From NCBI RefSeq assembly GCF_003315205.1, contig NZ_QNRR01000006.1, forward strand, positions 62,001 through 126,000: a stretch of 64,000 nucleotides of DNA, in the 5' to 3' direction. The stretch comes from Roseimicrobium gellanilyticum. Its GTDB lineage: Bacteria > Verrucomicrobiota > Verrucomicrobiia > Verrucomicrobiales > Verrucomicrobiaceae. Shown here piece by piece: positions 31,823-41,126 of this stretch. A program made the translations under genes and the position numbers. Numbering within the stretch: the stretch's first letter is position 1; every line of letters starts with the position of its first letter. The notes beneath the pieces are model-generated. The model worked only from the letters and a program-made list of their open reading frames with translations. It made no database searches and was not told the origin of the DNA.

Positions 31823-32698
31823 TCACTCCACATTCTGCACCTGCTCGCGAATCTTCTCCAACTCCGTCTTCGCGCGCACCACCAACTGCGCAAGCTGGGC
31901 GTGGTTCGCCTTGCTGCCCATGGTGTTGAACTCACGGAACAGCTCCTGCGAGAGAAAATCCAGTGACCGACCCACGGGCTCGCCGCTGTCCATATAGGTT
32001 CTGAACTGCGCGATGTGGCTCTCCGCGCGCGTCTGCTCCTCTGTCGTATCAATGCGGTCCGCGAAGAGCGCGATTTCCTTCACGAGACGCTCGTCATCCA
32101 AAGGCAGCGGCAGGCCTGCGTCTTCCAGGCGCTGGCGGAGCAGTTCCCGCTGGCGCTGCACGATCTGCGGTGAAATTTCACGTGCCTCCTTCAGCATCAC
32201 CTGCAGCGCATCCAGTCGGGAAGTGATGTCCTGCTTGAGGTTCAGGCCCTCCGTCTTCCGCATCGCGATCATCTGCGTCACGGCGGCATCCACCGCCTTC
32301 TCCAGATGCGGCAGGGCCTCCTCGGGGGTCCATGAGCTCTGCTCAATTGTGAAGACACCTGGCCACCGCGTCATCTCCGTGAGGGAGAGGTTTTGAGTGA
32401 TGTGCATCTTCTGGGCGAGGTTGGTCAGGGCATTGGCATACTGCTGGGCGAGTGCCTCATCCACGCGCAGCGTGCTCCCTGTCCCCGAGCCCTGGTCCAT
32501 GGAAATGCTCACCTGCACACGGCCACGCGAGAGTCGTGAGGCACAGCGATTGCGCAGGGGAATCTCAAGCTCCGACAGTTCGCGCGGCAGGCTGATCACC
32601 AGCTCCAGCTGCTTACGATTGATGGAGGAGGCTTCCGCGCGCCATACAATGCCATCGGCGATTGATTCGCCGCGGCCAAATCCTGTCATGCTGTGCAT
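31823..32698 (-). CDS. yicC: YicC family endoribonuclease
   Basis: This 291-residue protein starts HSMTGFGRGES, the hallmark N-terminus of the YicC family, and has the conserved RAEASSINRKQLELVISLPR stretch, the IALFADRIDTTEEQTRAESH segment and the C-terminal LDFLSQELFREFNTMGSKAN. YicC proteins are metal-dependent endoribonucleases linked in Escherichia coli to decay of the small RNA RyhB and to stationary-phase survival. The ORF remains open to 32830 but the ATG at 32698 gives the family start. It is usually next to gmk and rpoZ in other genomes; here it is divergent to an outer-membrane-like gene. The 234-bp spacer 31589-31822 shows nothing clear. Confidence 0.9.
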   Translation of the reverse strand: MHSMTGFGRGESIADGIVWRAEASSINRKQLELVISLPRELSELEIPLRNRCASRLSRGRVQVSISMDQGSGTGSTLRVDEALAQQYANALTNLAQKMHITQNLSLTEMTRWPGVFTIEQSSWTPEEALPHLEKAVDAAVTQMIAMRKTEGLNLKQDITSRLDALQVMLKEAREISPQIVQRQRELLRQRLEDAGLPLPLDDERLVKEIALFADRIDTTEEQTRAESHIAQFRTYMDSGEPVGRSLDFLSQELFREFNTMGSKANHAQLAQLVVRAKTELEKIREQVQNVE

Positions 32699-32828
32699 TC
32701 CCAATGCTTGTGGCGAAACGTTCAAAATTGCAATAGTGGAATGAGGCGATGCCAGACCTGCAAAATGGGAGCAGTCATATTCAGTGGTGCGGCAGCCGTC
32801 CGGTGGGGCAACAGCGTAGGGTTGACGC

Positions 32829-33716
32829 ATGCGACTCCTTTTTCACTCCTGCCTAAGTGTTTTCTTCACGGCTCTGACCACGGCTCTGGTGCCGGCAGCG
32901 GAATTGATTGATCCTGCGGCCCGCGGTTTCGGCAAGCCCTCCTATGCGTTGGATTTCACCTGGCAGGATGAGCTTTCCCTCGACGACGGTCCCGGAGGGC
33001 TGGAGATGTGGGAGGCACGAGCGCTGGTGCCCCTGGCAAAGTTTGGAGATGAAAACCTGATGTTCGGTCTTTCACTAGGCTATGAGGCGCGCGGCTTTGA
33101 TTTGGGGGGAGAGATTCCCATCGATACCGATCTGCATGTCCTGGAAACCCAGGTTGCTGTGCGCTGGCAACCGAAGGATTCCCGCTGGTGGGGCCTCGGA
33201 TTCGTCACTCCGGGACTCGCCACTGATTTCGAGGATGTGGATGGTGACGCTTTCAACCTTACGGCGCTCGCCATCGCCGGGTACCAGTGGAGTGACACGC
33301 TGGATTTTGCCGGTGGCGTGGTGATGACATATGACCTTGGCGATGTGAAGGTCTACCCAGCGCTGGGCTTTATTTGGGAGCCCTCGAAAGAGTTCATCGT
33401 TCAGGCTACACCCCCCATTGTTGCCGTAGGATGGCGCCCTGTAGATTCCTGGACGCTGGCCCTGGTAACCTACCCTGCAGGTGGTGGCTGGAGCGTTGGT
33501 TCAGGTGAAGAAGAGGTTCGTCAAATCGACCTCACCCTCTGGCGTGCTGCGCTCAGCTTGGAGAAGAGTGTGGGCGACCATTGGAGCTTCTCGTTGCGCG
33601 CGGGGGTGAGCTTTGGTGGTGAGTTGGAGCTCCGCAGTGAGAGCGAACGCGTGCTACGCGATACTGACCTGGATCCTGCCATCTTTGCTGCTGCCGCCGT
33701 GAAGTGGAGTTTCTAG
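32829..33716 (+). CDS. Secreted outer-membrane beta-barrel-like protein
   Basis: This 295-residue protein has a signal peptide (MRLLFHSCLSVFFTALTTAL, cleavage near PAAE). The rest is a series of alternating amphipathic beta strands rich in Trp, Tyr and Gly (LMFGLSLGYEARGFDL, LETQVAVRWQP, WGLGFVTPGLATDFED, WSFSLRAGVSFGG). It ends in VKWSF: a C-terminal aromatic residue is the usual recognition signal for outer-membrane barrel assembly. The pattern is that of DUF6268-type putative outer-membrane proteins, but this is a family guess. No enzymatic residues seen. Confidence 0.6.
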   Translation: MRLLFHSCLSVFFTALTTALVPAAELIDPAARGFGKPSYALDFTWQDELSLDDGPGGLEMWEARALVPLAKFGDENLMFGLSLGYEARGFDLGGEIPIDTDLHVLETQVAVRWQPKDSRWWGLGFVTPGLATDFEDVDGDAFNLTALAIAGYQWSDTLDFAGGVVMTYDLGDVKVYPALGFIWEPSKEFIVQATPPIVAVGWRPVDSWTLALVTYPAGGGWSVGSGEEEVRQIDLTLWRAALSLEKSVGDHWSFSLRAGVSFGGELELRSESERVLRDTDLDPAIFAAAAVKWSF

Positions 33717-33763
33717 CTCCTGAGTAGCAAGGAGAGCGGGGACCGTGCGCCTTCTCAAGGTGG

Positions 33764-36313
33764 CTAGGGAATGCCCACCGGTTGCAGAATCTTCTCGGCC
33801 TCCGGATTCAGCCTCGGCCATGTGGCCTTGGTCATGTCAGGAATGGTCACCTGCTGCTGGGCATTCACGCTCACTGGAACGAAGCCGAGCACTTCAATCA
33901 TTTCCACATCGTGACCCAGATGTGCCTTCGGGTCGATGTTACGCACCCCGATCACGAGCACTGGCTCGCCCCGGGGAATGTCCGCGGGCACGGCACGCAG
34001 TTGCAGCGTGGCACGCCCGGTGCCTGCATGCTCAAGCTGCTGGACAAACGCCACCGTGCGCTCATACGGACGGGTTTCGAAGCTCCGGGCCCAGTGGTTT
34101 TGGTTTTCCGAAGGACCGAGCTCGCACACATACTCGCCGAATTTGCACACGGAAATCAGGAGTCGTGGGTCATCTGTCCTCGCATCTCCGAGCACAGGGT
34201 ACTCCTTTCGCGCGGCATCGAGCATTTGTTGCCGCGTCTCTGGTGACACGGAGAGCACGGCCTTCGGCTTGTCTTTGTTGAGCAGGTAGAAGGCGGTCGC
34301 TGCCACGCTGGCCACACTGGCATGCGCGATGAGCAGGACCCCCACCAGAGAGGCGAAGGAGGTGACTCCGCGTGCGGGGTAGCCCGTGCTGCGGCGCTTC
34401 TGTTTGGAATTGCGCTTGTCCTGCACCACAGGGGCGACCGTCGGGACAAAGGTGGGGCCGTGACTCTGGCGCCGCGCGCCACGCAGCAGCAGCGTCGCCA
34501 GCACCCGCATGAAGCCCGCGCCACCGGCCACCAGCATGAGAGGCATGCCCCACTCACAGCAGGTCCACATGCGGCGCCCGAGGCTGCCACCTGTCATACC
34601 TGTGAGCAGAGCCACAAAGGGGATGCCCACTGCGACCAGTGCCCATAGCGGGCGTCGCTCCGGAGGGCTCACATAGAGCACGAGAATGGTTGCCAGCGGC
34701 CACATCCATACTGCAGACAGGCCGTGGAGAGCGAGCGTGGCCAGCAGCACGAGCACGGCAGACACTGCCGCTGCCCATGCTTCCACTTGCCGGAAGAGAA
34801 ACGCCGCTGCCCCAAGCAGTCCAATGAGCACCACACCGAAGTGATCCGGTCCGTGAAACTCCCACCACTGGAAGAAGGTCGTGATGCCACGCCAGATGGT
34901 CTGGAGATAGCGACCGGGGTGGTCTTTCACCGCAGCCCTGTATTTTTCCATGTAGTAGCGGTAGCGCTCGCCGTGTGTATTGGCCACGCCATCCTGCTGC
35001 CACTCCGCTGCCACCTCCGTGCTCCAGCGACCGTCTTCCGTCGCCGTGGCGTACATGAGATTCGCGCTGCTCGTGGAGAGGTTGTTCACCCCATGTACGA
35101 TATGCTGCCGCGCAATCCAGGGAGCCCAGGTGAGAGCGACCATGAACGCGAGAAAGATCGTGCGCCCCAAGGCGCTGAAAAGTCCATTGCGAATCTTCCA
35201 CGTGACAAACGCCACGAGACCATAGCCGATGAGGGCAAAGAATCCGAAGCCCGAGGCGAGGTTCGCGCAAGCCAGCAGCACAGCGGCAAGAGCGATGCGC
35301 CACACCTCTGGTTTTGCCAGGGCCACGCCCAGCGCGAGCACCGCTGCCGTGCCGAAGAGCACACCGAGCGTCTCTGTCAGCATGAGCTGGGAGAAGGAGA
35401 TGTAGTCTTCTCCAAAGGCAATCTCCATCGCACCCGCGAGACCCGCGAGGCGCGACCCCGCCTTCACCCCGATGGCACACACCACGGCCGCAGCCAGTGC
35501 CAGCCAGAAGGCGTTCAGCATTTTCGCCACCAGCAGCGAGGGTCCGGTGAGCATGTAGATCAAACTCACCATCGCCGGATACAGTGGCCGTTGAGCAGCA
35601 AAGCCACCCTCAAATCCTCGTCCCGCCGCCATGTTGATGGCCAGTTCATCCCAGCCTGCGGCATCTGAGTAGGGCACCCCTTTCACTGAGAAGCAGCCCT
35701 CGGAGTATTCCAACGCAGCAGGCAGGCGCCACAGCGTGGTGACCAGCGCCACGGCGAATACGGCGCCCACAACGGTCAGGGCGGACACAGCGTTCAGCTT
35801 GTCCGCCGCGTCTGCCGCCATCTTTCTCGCCTCAGGGTGCCTCGCGGCAGCCGTACCGCCAGCGACGAGCAGGAGAACGGAGATGACCCACCAACCTTCG
35901 CTCACGGGACGGGGCAGCAGCAGGGCCAGGCTCCGCACATAGGGCTCCGGGTTCTCATTTCCCGGCAGGGAAAAGTAGATGTAGTCCTTTTGAATCTTGT
36001 ACGTGCCTTGTCCCTTCTCCACGATGGTGGAGGCATGCGGTACCCGGATGCCGGTGGGCACGCCATCTTTCAGGAACTGCACCTCATGCGCCGCCACGGA
36101 GCCGCGGCCCCACTCGGGCAGCTTGGTCTTCCAGGCAAAGCCGTCCTGCTTCAGCTTCTCTGCTGCCGGCATGGGCCAGATGCGCTGGGACAGGGTGCCG
36201 AATTGATCCTGCACCACGGCGGCCAGCAGGAGCAGCAGACCCAGAGCAGCAGTCGCGAGCGCGGTGAGCGCAGCCGGACGCGTCTCCCACCAAGTGGTTA
36301 GCGCGTGGGGCAT
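33764..36313 (-). CDS. Large polytopic glycosyltransferase-like membrane protein (ArnT/PMT type)
   Basis: This 849-residue protein has a hydrophobic N-terminal helix, then a periplasmic-type domain, then about ten membrane helices, and a soluble C-terminal tail of about 180 residues. LAINMAAGRGFEGGFAAQRP followed by LYPAMVSLIYMLTGPS is the first external loop of GT-C fold enzymes such as ArnT, PMT and Mannosyltransferase families, where an acidic residue is catalytic; a candidate is within WDELAINMAAG. GT-C enzymes transfer sugars from lipid-linked donors on the outer face of the inner membrane. The ATG at 36313 is favoured over the GTG at 36331. It is divergent from tsaD, 102 bp apart. Confidence 0.65.
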   Translation of the reverse strand: MPHALTTWWETRPAALTALATAALGLLLLLAAVVQDQFGTLSQRIWPMPAAEKLKQDGFAWKTKLPEWGRGSVAAHEVQFLKDGVPTGIRVPHASTIVEKGQGTYKIQKDYIYFSLPGNENPEPYVRSLALLLPRPVSEGWWVISVLLLVAGGTAAARHPEARKMAADAADKLNAVSALTVVGAVFAVALVTTLWRLPAALEYSEGCFSVKGVPYSDAAGWDELAINMAAGRGFEGGFAAQRPLYPAMVSLIYMLTGPSLLVAKMLNAFWLALAAAVVCAIGVKAGSRLAGLAGAMEIAFGEDYISFSQLMLTETLGVLFGTAAVLALGVALAKPEVWRIALAAVLLACANLASGFGFFALIGYGLVAFVTWKIRNGLFSALGRTIFLAFMVALTWAPWIARQHIVHGVNNLSTSSANLMYATATEDGRWSTEVAAEWQQDGVANTHGERYRYYMEKYRAAVKDHPGRYLQTIWRGITTFFQWWEFHGPDHFGVVLIGLLGAAAFLFRQVEAWAAAVSAVLVLLATLALHGLSAVWMWPLATILVLYVSPPERRPLWALVAVGIPFVALLTGMTGGSLGRRMWTCCEWGMPLMLVAGGAGFMRVLATLLLRGARRQSHGPTFVPTVAPVVQDKRNSKQKRRSTGYPARGVTSFASLVGVLLIAHASVASVAATAFYLLNKDKPKAVLSVSPETRQQMLDAARKEYPVLGDARTDDPRLLISVCKFGEYVCELGPSENQNHWARSFETRPYERTVAFVQQLEHAGTGRATLQLRAVPADIPRGEPVLVIGVRNIDPKAHLGHDVEMIEVLGFVPVSVNAQQQVTIPDMTKATWPRLNPEAEKILQPVGIP

Positions 36314-36414
36314 GGGAGGAAGGACAAACACTTTTCCTTCATAGAGGGGCTAAGTTTGAGGTGCAAGATCGCTTTGTTTCAGAAGCATGGTATGCTCCCG
36401 GCCCCTTTCCCCTC

Positions 36415-37449
36415 ATGCTTTCTGCCCGACTCCTTGCCCTCGAAACCTCTTGCGATGAGACTGCTGCGTCGGTGCTCACCGCGGAGGGTGCCGTGCTGAG
36501 CAGTGTGGTAGCCTCGCAAATCGAGGCACATCGCATTTATGGCGGTGTGGTGCCGGAGGTGGCCTCGCGCAATCATATCCTGCACATGCGCGCGCTGGTG
36601 GAGCAGGCGGTGGAGGAGGCTGGGGTCACGTTGAAGGACATCGGGGCTTTCGCCGCCACGAGTGGTCCCGGGTTGGTGAGTTCACTGCTCATCGGCAGCA
36701 CCACTGCCAAGGCGCTCGCACTGGCGGAGGGGCGTCCCTTCCTCGCCATCAATCACCTGGAGGGACATCTTCTTTCGCCCTTCATGCCCACGGGTGAAAG
36801 TGCTCCGGAGACGCTGCCGGAGATTCCCCCACACGTGGCACTCATCGTAAGCGGAGGTCACACCATGTTGCTGCACGTGCGTGGCGTGGGGGATTACAAG
36901 CTACTGGGCCGCACCCGCGATGATGCAGCTGGCGAAGCCTTCGATAAAGTGGCGAAGATGCTCGGCCTGCCCTATCCCGGTGGACCGGAAATCGATCGCC
37001 GCGCGAAAGCAGGGCGTCGCGATGCCTATGATTTCCCGCGCAGCATGATGGAACGCGGCAGCAACGAATTCTCCTTCAGCGGGCTGAAGACCTCCGTGCT
37101 CTATCTCCTGCCGAAGGTGGACCTCACCTCGGAGCGGGTCATGGCGGATGTGTGCGCCTCCTTCCAGGAAGCCGTGGTGGAAGTGCTGGTGGAAAAGACC
37201 GTGCGCGCTGCGCGTGCCTGTGGGGAGAAGCTTGTCGCCGTAAGTGGCGGCGTGAGCTGCAACAGCCGTGTGCGCGAACTCTTCGCAAAACGCGCGAAGG
37301 ACTTCGGCCTCACCCTCCAGCTCGCGGAACCAAGCTACAGCACGGACAACGCCGCCATGATTGGTTTCGCCGCCGTGCAGCGGTGGAAGGCGGGGTACTC
37401 TTCGCCGCTGGAGGTGGATGTGAATCCGAACTTGCCGCTGGTGGGTTAG
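36415..37449 (+). CDS. tsaD: tRNA N6-adenosine threonylcarbamoyltransferase TsaD
   Basis: TsaD transfers threonylcarbamoyl to A37 of ANN-decoding tRNAs, together with TsaB and TsaE. The 344-residue protein starts LALETSCDETAASV, the ASKHA-fold N-terminus. The metal-binding HLEGH (His114, His118) is complete. Nucleotide motifs include PHVALIVSGGHTMLLHV and FSFSGLKTSVLY, and the end TDNAAMIGFAAVQRW is as in the family. The frame extends upstream to 36361 but family alignment places the start at 36415. Confidence 0.96.
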   Translation: MLSARLLALETSCDETAASVLTAEGAVLSSVVASQIEAHRIYGGVVPEVASRNHILHMRALVEQAVEEAGVTLKDIGAFAATSGPGLVSSLLIGSTTAKALALAEGRPFLAINHLEGHLLSPFMPTGESAPETLPEIPPHVALIVSGGHTMLLHVRGVGDYKLLGRTRDDAAGEAFDKVAKMLGLPYPGGPEIDRRAKAGRRDAYDFPRSMMERGSNEFSFSGLKTSVLYLLPKVDLTSERVMADVCASFQEAVVEVLVEKTVRAARACGEKLVAVSGGVSCNSRVRELFAKRAKDFGLTLQLAEPSYSTDNAAMIGFAAVQRWKAGYSSPLEVDVNPNLPLVG

Positions 37450-37563
37450 TCATCCCAAAGCGGTCCCTTCCAAGGAGGGGCTTGTTTTGGCCGCCGTTGA
37501 TGGTGGAGGTGCCGCACCGTTTTCTCATTGAGCTCGTGGTGCGCGTGTGCCTACCATGCGCCC

Positions 37564-38214
37564 ATGAAATCCGGCAGCGCGCCCAAGGATGCAGCCTCCC
37601 TCATGGAGTGGCTCATGGACAAGTCCGTGAATGGCGCTGCGCCACTTTCCACTGCGGAGAATCTGGCGCAGGAGTACCTCATCGATGAATCCTACGCGGA
37701 TGATGGCGCGCGCATCGATGCCCTCATCCAGTGGGAGACCACGAAAAACTTCACTGCGGGTTTCATCACCGGGCTGGGCGGCATTCTCACCATGCCCGTG
37801 AGTGTGCCGGCAGACATGCTGGCCTCCTGGCTTATTCAGGCACGCATGTCCGCGGCTATTGCGCGCATCTGTGGGTTCGACTTGGGTTCGGATCGCGTGC
37901 AGACCTTCATCCTTGCCAGTCTCGCCGGTGACGCTGTGAAGGACGTGGGCAAGGCTGCCGGTCTCGACCTCACGCAGGGTGTCACCAAGGCCATGATGAA
38001 CAAACTCTCCGCCGAGGTGGTGGCGGAAGTGCAGGCACAGGTGGGGAAGCGACTGATGGCTGCCGCCGCGAAGAAAGGGGCTGCCAGCCTCGCCCGCGGC
38101 ATTCCCCTGCTGGGAGGTGTGGTGGGTGGTGTCTTCGACGCCACAGCCTGCAATGTCGTGGGACGCACGGCGAAGGCGCTGTTCTATCCACGACGGAAGA
38201 GGCGCACGGCCTGA
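37564..38214 (+). CDS. EcsC-family protein
   Basis: This 216-residue protein is Ala/Gly-rich, with helical hydrophobic segments and a two-part pattern: FITGLGGILTMPVSVPADMLASW and LIQARMSAAIARICGFD, followed by a second amphipathic block (GAASLARGIPLLGGVVGGVF, then DATACNVVGRTAKALF). This is the EcsC domain arrangement (PF12787 type), whose function is poorly known; the original EcsC lies with an ABC exporter in Bacillus. Here no ABC genes are adjacent. The basic C-terminus (YPRRKRRTA) may contact membrane lipids. An internal ATG at 37564 matches the family start better than 37528. Confidence 0.7.
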   Translation: MKSGSAPKDAASLMEWLMDKSVNGAAPLSTAENLAQEYLIDESYADDGARIDALIQWETTKNFTAGFITGLGGILTMPVSVPADMLASWLIQARMSAAIARICGFDLGSDRVQTFILASLAGDAVKDVGKAAGLDLTQGVTKAMMNKLSAEVVAEVQAQVGKRLMAAAAKKGAASLARGIPLLGGVVGGVFDATACNVVGRTAKALFYPRRKRRTA

Positions 38215-38217
38215 CCC

Positions 38218-38286
38218 ACGTAGGTCCGTGTCCCTTCGCGAGAATTGCCTTGGAAATACACTCGCGAAGGGACTCGCGAGCTACGT
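38218..38286. repeat. Palindromic intergenic element
   Basis: A perfect 12-bp arm TCCCTTCGCGAG (38231-38242) pairs with CTCGCGAAGGGA (38261-38272) around 18 bases, and an outer ACGTAG (38218-38223) pairs with CTACGT (38281-38286). The element lies just 3' of the EcsC-like gene, in front of the serine hydrolase gene. Confidence 0.7.
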
Positions 38287-38333
38287 TATGGTGTCCTTGA
38301 CACTTCCGCTTGTCTCATCGCAACATCCCCGCC

Positions 38334-39569
38334 ATGACGCGTTTCCATTTCTCCACCACCCTGTGTGCTGCGGCCTTCGCGGCCATGTTCTGCACCTGCA
38401 CCACCTCGTGGGCCAAGGACGATCGCAAGCCCGCCGTGCTCGCTCCGGCACTGCAGAAGTTTGTGGATGACAGCACCATTTCCGGCGCCGTGCTTATGGT
38501 CACCTCTCCGGACAAGGTACTCGCCCTGGAAACCGTGGGCTCCGCGAATCTGGAGAGCAAGGAGACCATGAAGCAGGACGCCATGTTCTGGATTGCCTCC
38601 ATGACCAAGCCCATGACGGCAATGGGACTCATGATGCTGGTCGAAGAGGGTAAGCTGAGTATCGATGACCCGGTGGAAAAACACCTGCCCGAGTTCAAGG
38701 GGCAGATGATCATCGAGGAGAAGACTCCGGAGCGCGTCGTGCTGAAGAAACCGCAGCGTCCCATCACGGTGAAGGACCTGCTCACCCACACCAGTGGCCT
38801 CACCGGTAATCTCCCCGGTGAAGGCAGCGTACTGGACGCGCTTACCCTGCACGGCGCAGTGGTCGGCTATGCCATTTCACCCCTGCAATTCGAGCCCGGC
38901 AGCAAGTGGCAGTACTGCAACCCTGGCATCAATACACTCGGTCGCCTCATCGAGGTGAAGAGCGGCCTGCCCTTTGCCCAGTTCATGCAGGAGCGCTTCT
39001 TTGAGCCGCTCGGCATGAAGGACACCACCTTCTGGCCCACCGAGGCGCAACTCAAGCGCATCGCCACTTCCTACAAGCCCGGCCCTGACAACAAAGGTCT
39101 CGAAGCCACCACCGTGAAGTATCTGAGCCCAAATCTGAAGGACAAGCAGCGCATGCCCCTCGCTGCCGGCGGTCTTTTCTCCACTGCCTCAGACCTCGCG
39201 AAGATGTACCAGATGGTGCTCAACGGCGGCAAGCTGGGCAAGAAGCGCTATCTCAAGGAGGAGACGCTCAAGCTCATGACCACCAACCAGACCGGTGACC
39301 TCAAGGTGAGCTTCTCCGACGGCATGCACATGGGCTTGGGCTTCCATATCGTGAATACTCCCGTGGGGGTCACGGAGGCGCTGAGCCCCGGCAGCTTCGG
39401 CCACGGAGGTGCCTACGGAACGCAGGCTTGGATCGATCCCACCAGGAAGCTCGCCATCGTCCTCCTCATCCAGCGCGCCGGTCTGCCCAACTCGGACAAG
39501 AGCGACATGCGCGCGGCCCTCCAGCGGGCCGCGGTGGATGCGTTTGGCAAAGAGGCGGCGGCGCAGTGA
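38334..39569 (+). CDS. Secreted serine hydrolase, beta-lactamase/class C esterase family
   Basis: This 411-residue protein has a signal peptide through about residue 28 (FHFSTTLCAAAFAAMFCTC). It has the penicillin-recognising serine-hydrolase motifs: SMTK with nucleophile Ser89 and Lys92, YCN at Tyr194, and GHGG near residue 356, close to the third motif of the EstB-like class C group. These enzymes hydrolyse short-chain esters or D-amino-acid peptides; true beta-lactamase activity is less likely. Another family member is encoded at 51665-52930. The start at 38334 puts the hydrophobic core right after the first basic residues. Confidence 0.85.
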   Translation: MTRFHFSTTLCAAAFAAMFCTCTTSWAKDDRKPAVLAPALQKFVDDSTISGAVLMVTSPDKVLALETVGSANLESKETMKQDAMFWIASMTKPMTAMGLMMLVEEGKLSIDDPVEKHLPEFKGQMIIEEKTPERVVLKKPQRPITVKDLLTHTSGLTGNLPGEGSVLDALTLHGAVVGYAISPLQFEPGSKWQYCNPGINTLGRLIEVKSGLPFAQFMQERFFEPLGMKDTTFWPTEAQLKRIATSYKPGPDNKGLEATTVKYLSPNLKDKQRMPLAAGGLFSTASDLAKMYQMVLNGGKLGKKRYLKEETLKLMTTNQTGDLKVSFSDGMHMGLGFHIVNTPVGVTEALSPGSFGHGGAYGTQAWIDPTRKLAIVLLIQRAGLPNSDKSDMRAALQRAAVDAFGKEAAAQ

Positions 39570-39587
39570 GTGGGTCGCCTGGTTCGC

Positions 39588-40175
39588 TCATTTGAACTCA
39601 GTGTCGAACAACGAACCGGTCGCAAGAGCCAGGAACTTGCTGCGACCGTCCGGGTTTGACGCCGTGTGCTTCTGCAAGGGAACGCAATTGGTTTCGAAGT
39701 GCAGCAGCTGTTTGGTCTCCGCATCGCGCAGACCAAAGACATACCATTTGTAGACAGCGCCACCCACGTTCGAAGTGTCGCGGTAGGAGTCAAATTGAGT
39801 CTTGGACGGCCTGAATTCCAGCTCCCGCTTGATCGCCTTGTCCACGGCGGCGATTTGAATGGTTTCGGCCGCGTGCACCTTGTAAATTTCACGGCGCTCA
39901 CGGTATTTCGCCCCGGTGTCCATGGCGATGATGAGCATCGTAGCCTCCATGGCGCCCTGGGGTTGGGTGGCTGCCCCTTCCACAATCACCGAGGGTGTGA
40001 TGGTCATCTTCTGCATGTAGAAGGAGCCCTGGACAGGGTCGCGCTTGGTCGCCACCTTGGGCTGGACCCTCAGGCTGGGAAACTTCTTCTGGAGGGCTGC
40101 CGGTACATTCGTTTGTGCGGAGGCCGCGCCGGTCAGTAGCAAGGCTGCCATCAAGAAAAGGGAGACACGTTTCAT
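39588..40175 (-). CDS. Secreted protein of unknown function
   Basis: This 195-residue protein has a signal peptide with clear AxA cleavage (MKRVSLFLMAALLLTGAASA). The mature part is mixed alpha/beta, with VEGAATQPQGAMEATMLIIA, then MDTGAKYRERREIYKVHAAE and NVGGAVYKWYVFGLRDAETK. I recognise no family. The longer frame from 40226 begins before a poor leader, so the start is set at 40175. It ends convergently with the serine hydrolase 18 bp away. Confidence 0.6.
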   Translation of the reverse strand: MKRVSLFLMAALLLTGAASAQTNVPAALQKKFPSLRVQPKVATKRDPVQGSFYMQKMTITPSVIVEGAATQPQGAMEATMLIIAMDTGAKYRERREIYKVHAAETIQIAAVDKAIKRELEFRPSKTQFDSYRDTSNVGGAVYKWYVFGLRDAETKQLLHFETNCVPLQKHTASNPDGRSKFLALATGSLFDTEFK

Positions 40176-40367
40176 AGGGAGAAAGTGATGAAGGTAGGTT
40201 CTTTCACGTAAGCCAAGACCTGTCACAGAGCCAACGCCTATATAGGGAAAATATTGTCAATTGTCTGTAAAAAATCTCATGACAACTCGGACAGGTTCCC
40301 ATCGTGGTTGCCAAGACTCCGTGCATCCCCGCTTGTGCGTCCGCCAACTCCGTGACAGCATGCGGCC

Positions 40368-40745
40368 ATGAGTCCTGCTTTCTACCATATTGCTCACCTG
40401 GTTGGATTGATTCTCCTCTTCGTCGGATTCGGCGCGCTCGCCTCCGGCAATCGGAAGGGAATGATGTATCACGGCATTGGCCTGCTCATCCTGCTCATCG
40501 CGGGATTTGGGATGATTGCGAAGATCAAACAGGGAATGCCGTCCATGTCCTACACGGAGCCTTGGTTGATTGCGAAATACGCGATTTTCCTCATTTTGGG
40601 TCTTGTTCTCCCAGTGTTGGCAAAACGGAAAATGCTGCCGGCGAACGCAGTACTTTGGATTGCAATTCTGCTGGGTGGCTGTGCGGCGTATCTGGGCAAG
40701 ATGCAGGGTGCCGCGTTCTTGTTTTTGAAGGCAGCTGGTTCCTGA
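40368..40745 (+). CDS. Small four-helix integral membrane protein
   Basis: This 125-residue protein is almost entirely hydrophobic, with four predicted helices: YHIAHLVGLILLFVGFGAL, GIGLLILLIAGFGMIA, WLIAKYAIFLILGLVLPVL and AVLWIAILLGGCAAYLG. Helix spacing, short basic loops (SGNRKG, LAKRK) and a conserved WLIAK resemble the SirB/invasion-regulator-like membrane family, but the match is weak. Followed by the composite inverted repeat. Function unknown. Confidence 0.6.
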   Translation: MSPAFYHIAHLVGLILLFVGFGALASGNRKGMMYHGIGLLILLIAGFGMIAKIKQGMPSMSYTEPWLIAKYAIFLILGLVLPVLAKRKMLPANAVLWIAILLGGCAAYLGKMQGAAFLFLKAAGS

Positions 40746-40803
40746 GTTTCTTCCCAACGAGGGTGGTGATGGGTAAATTCGTGATAAATGTCGTTGGGTC
40801 TTC

Positions 40804-41058
40804 TTACGCCGAAGGCGTTGAACATGCAAAGCCCAGGGTCAGCTCGCAAAGCGGGCGCCACCCTGGGGGAGGTAGTTTTTCATGAACGCCGAAGGTGTTC
40901 GATAAAGGCAGCTCATGCGGCGTGCCGTACTTCTTACCACGACGCCGCATATGTGGAACACCTACGGCGTTCAGCAAGTTTCGGGAGCATTCCCGAGGTG
41001 GCGCCCGCTTCGCGGGCTGACCTCGGGCTATTCAATGTACAACGCCTTCGGCGTAGGA
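40804..41058. repeat. Composite inverted repeat: two related palindromic units head to head
   Basis: The unit beginning ACGCCGAAGGCGTTG at 40806 runs through GCGGGCGCCACCCTGGG (40851-40867) to GAACGCCGAAGGTGTTC (40884-40900). Read in reverse complement from 41058, the same order recurs: ACGCCGAAGGCGTTG, GCGGGCGCCACCTCGGG, GAACGCCGTAGGTGTTC. The two units are imperfect copies in opposite orientation, and further matches (ATGCGGCGT) extend to the centre. It fills the 380-bp spacer between a membrane protein and the prolyl oligopeptidase. No coding frame is convincing there. Confidence 0.75.
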
Positions 41059-41126
41059 GCTACCAAGAGCCGCAACGTAGTTCGTTGGATTGATATGTGA
41101 ATGAATCACTTACCACACTAGTACGA

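Noticed and set aside
38334-39569. True beta-lactamase (antibiotic resistance)
   Set aside because: SxxK and YxN are present, but the third motif is GHGG-like, as in EstB/D-aminopeptidase relatives, and a general serine hydrolase is more likely.
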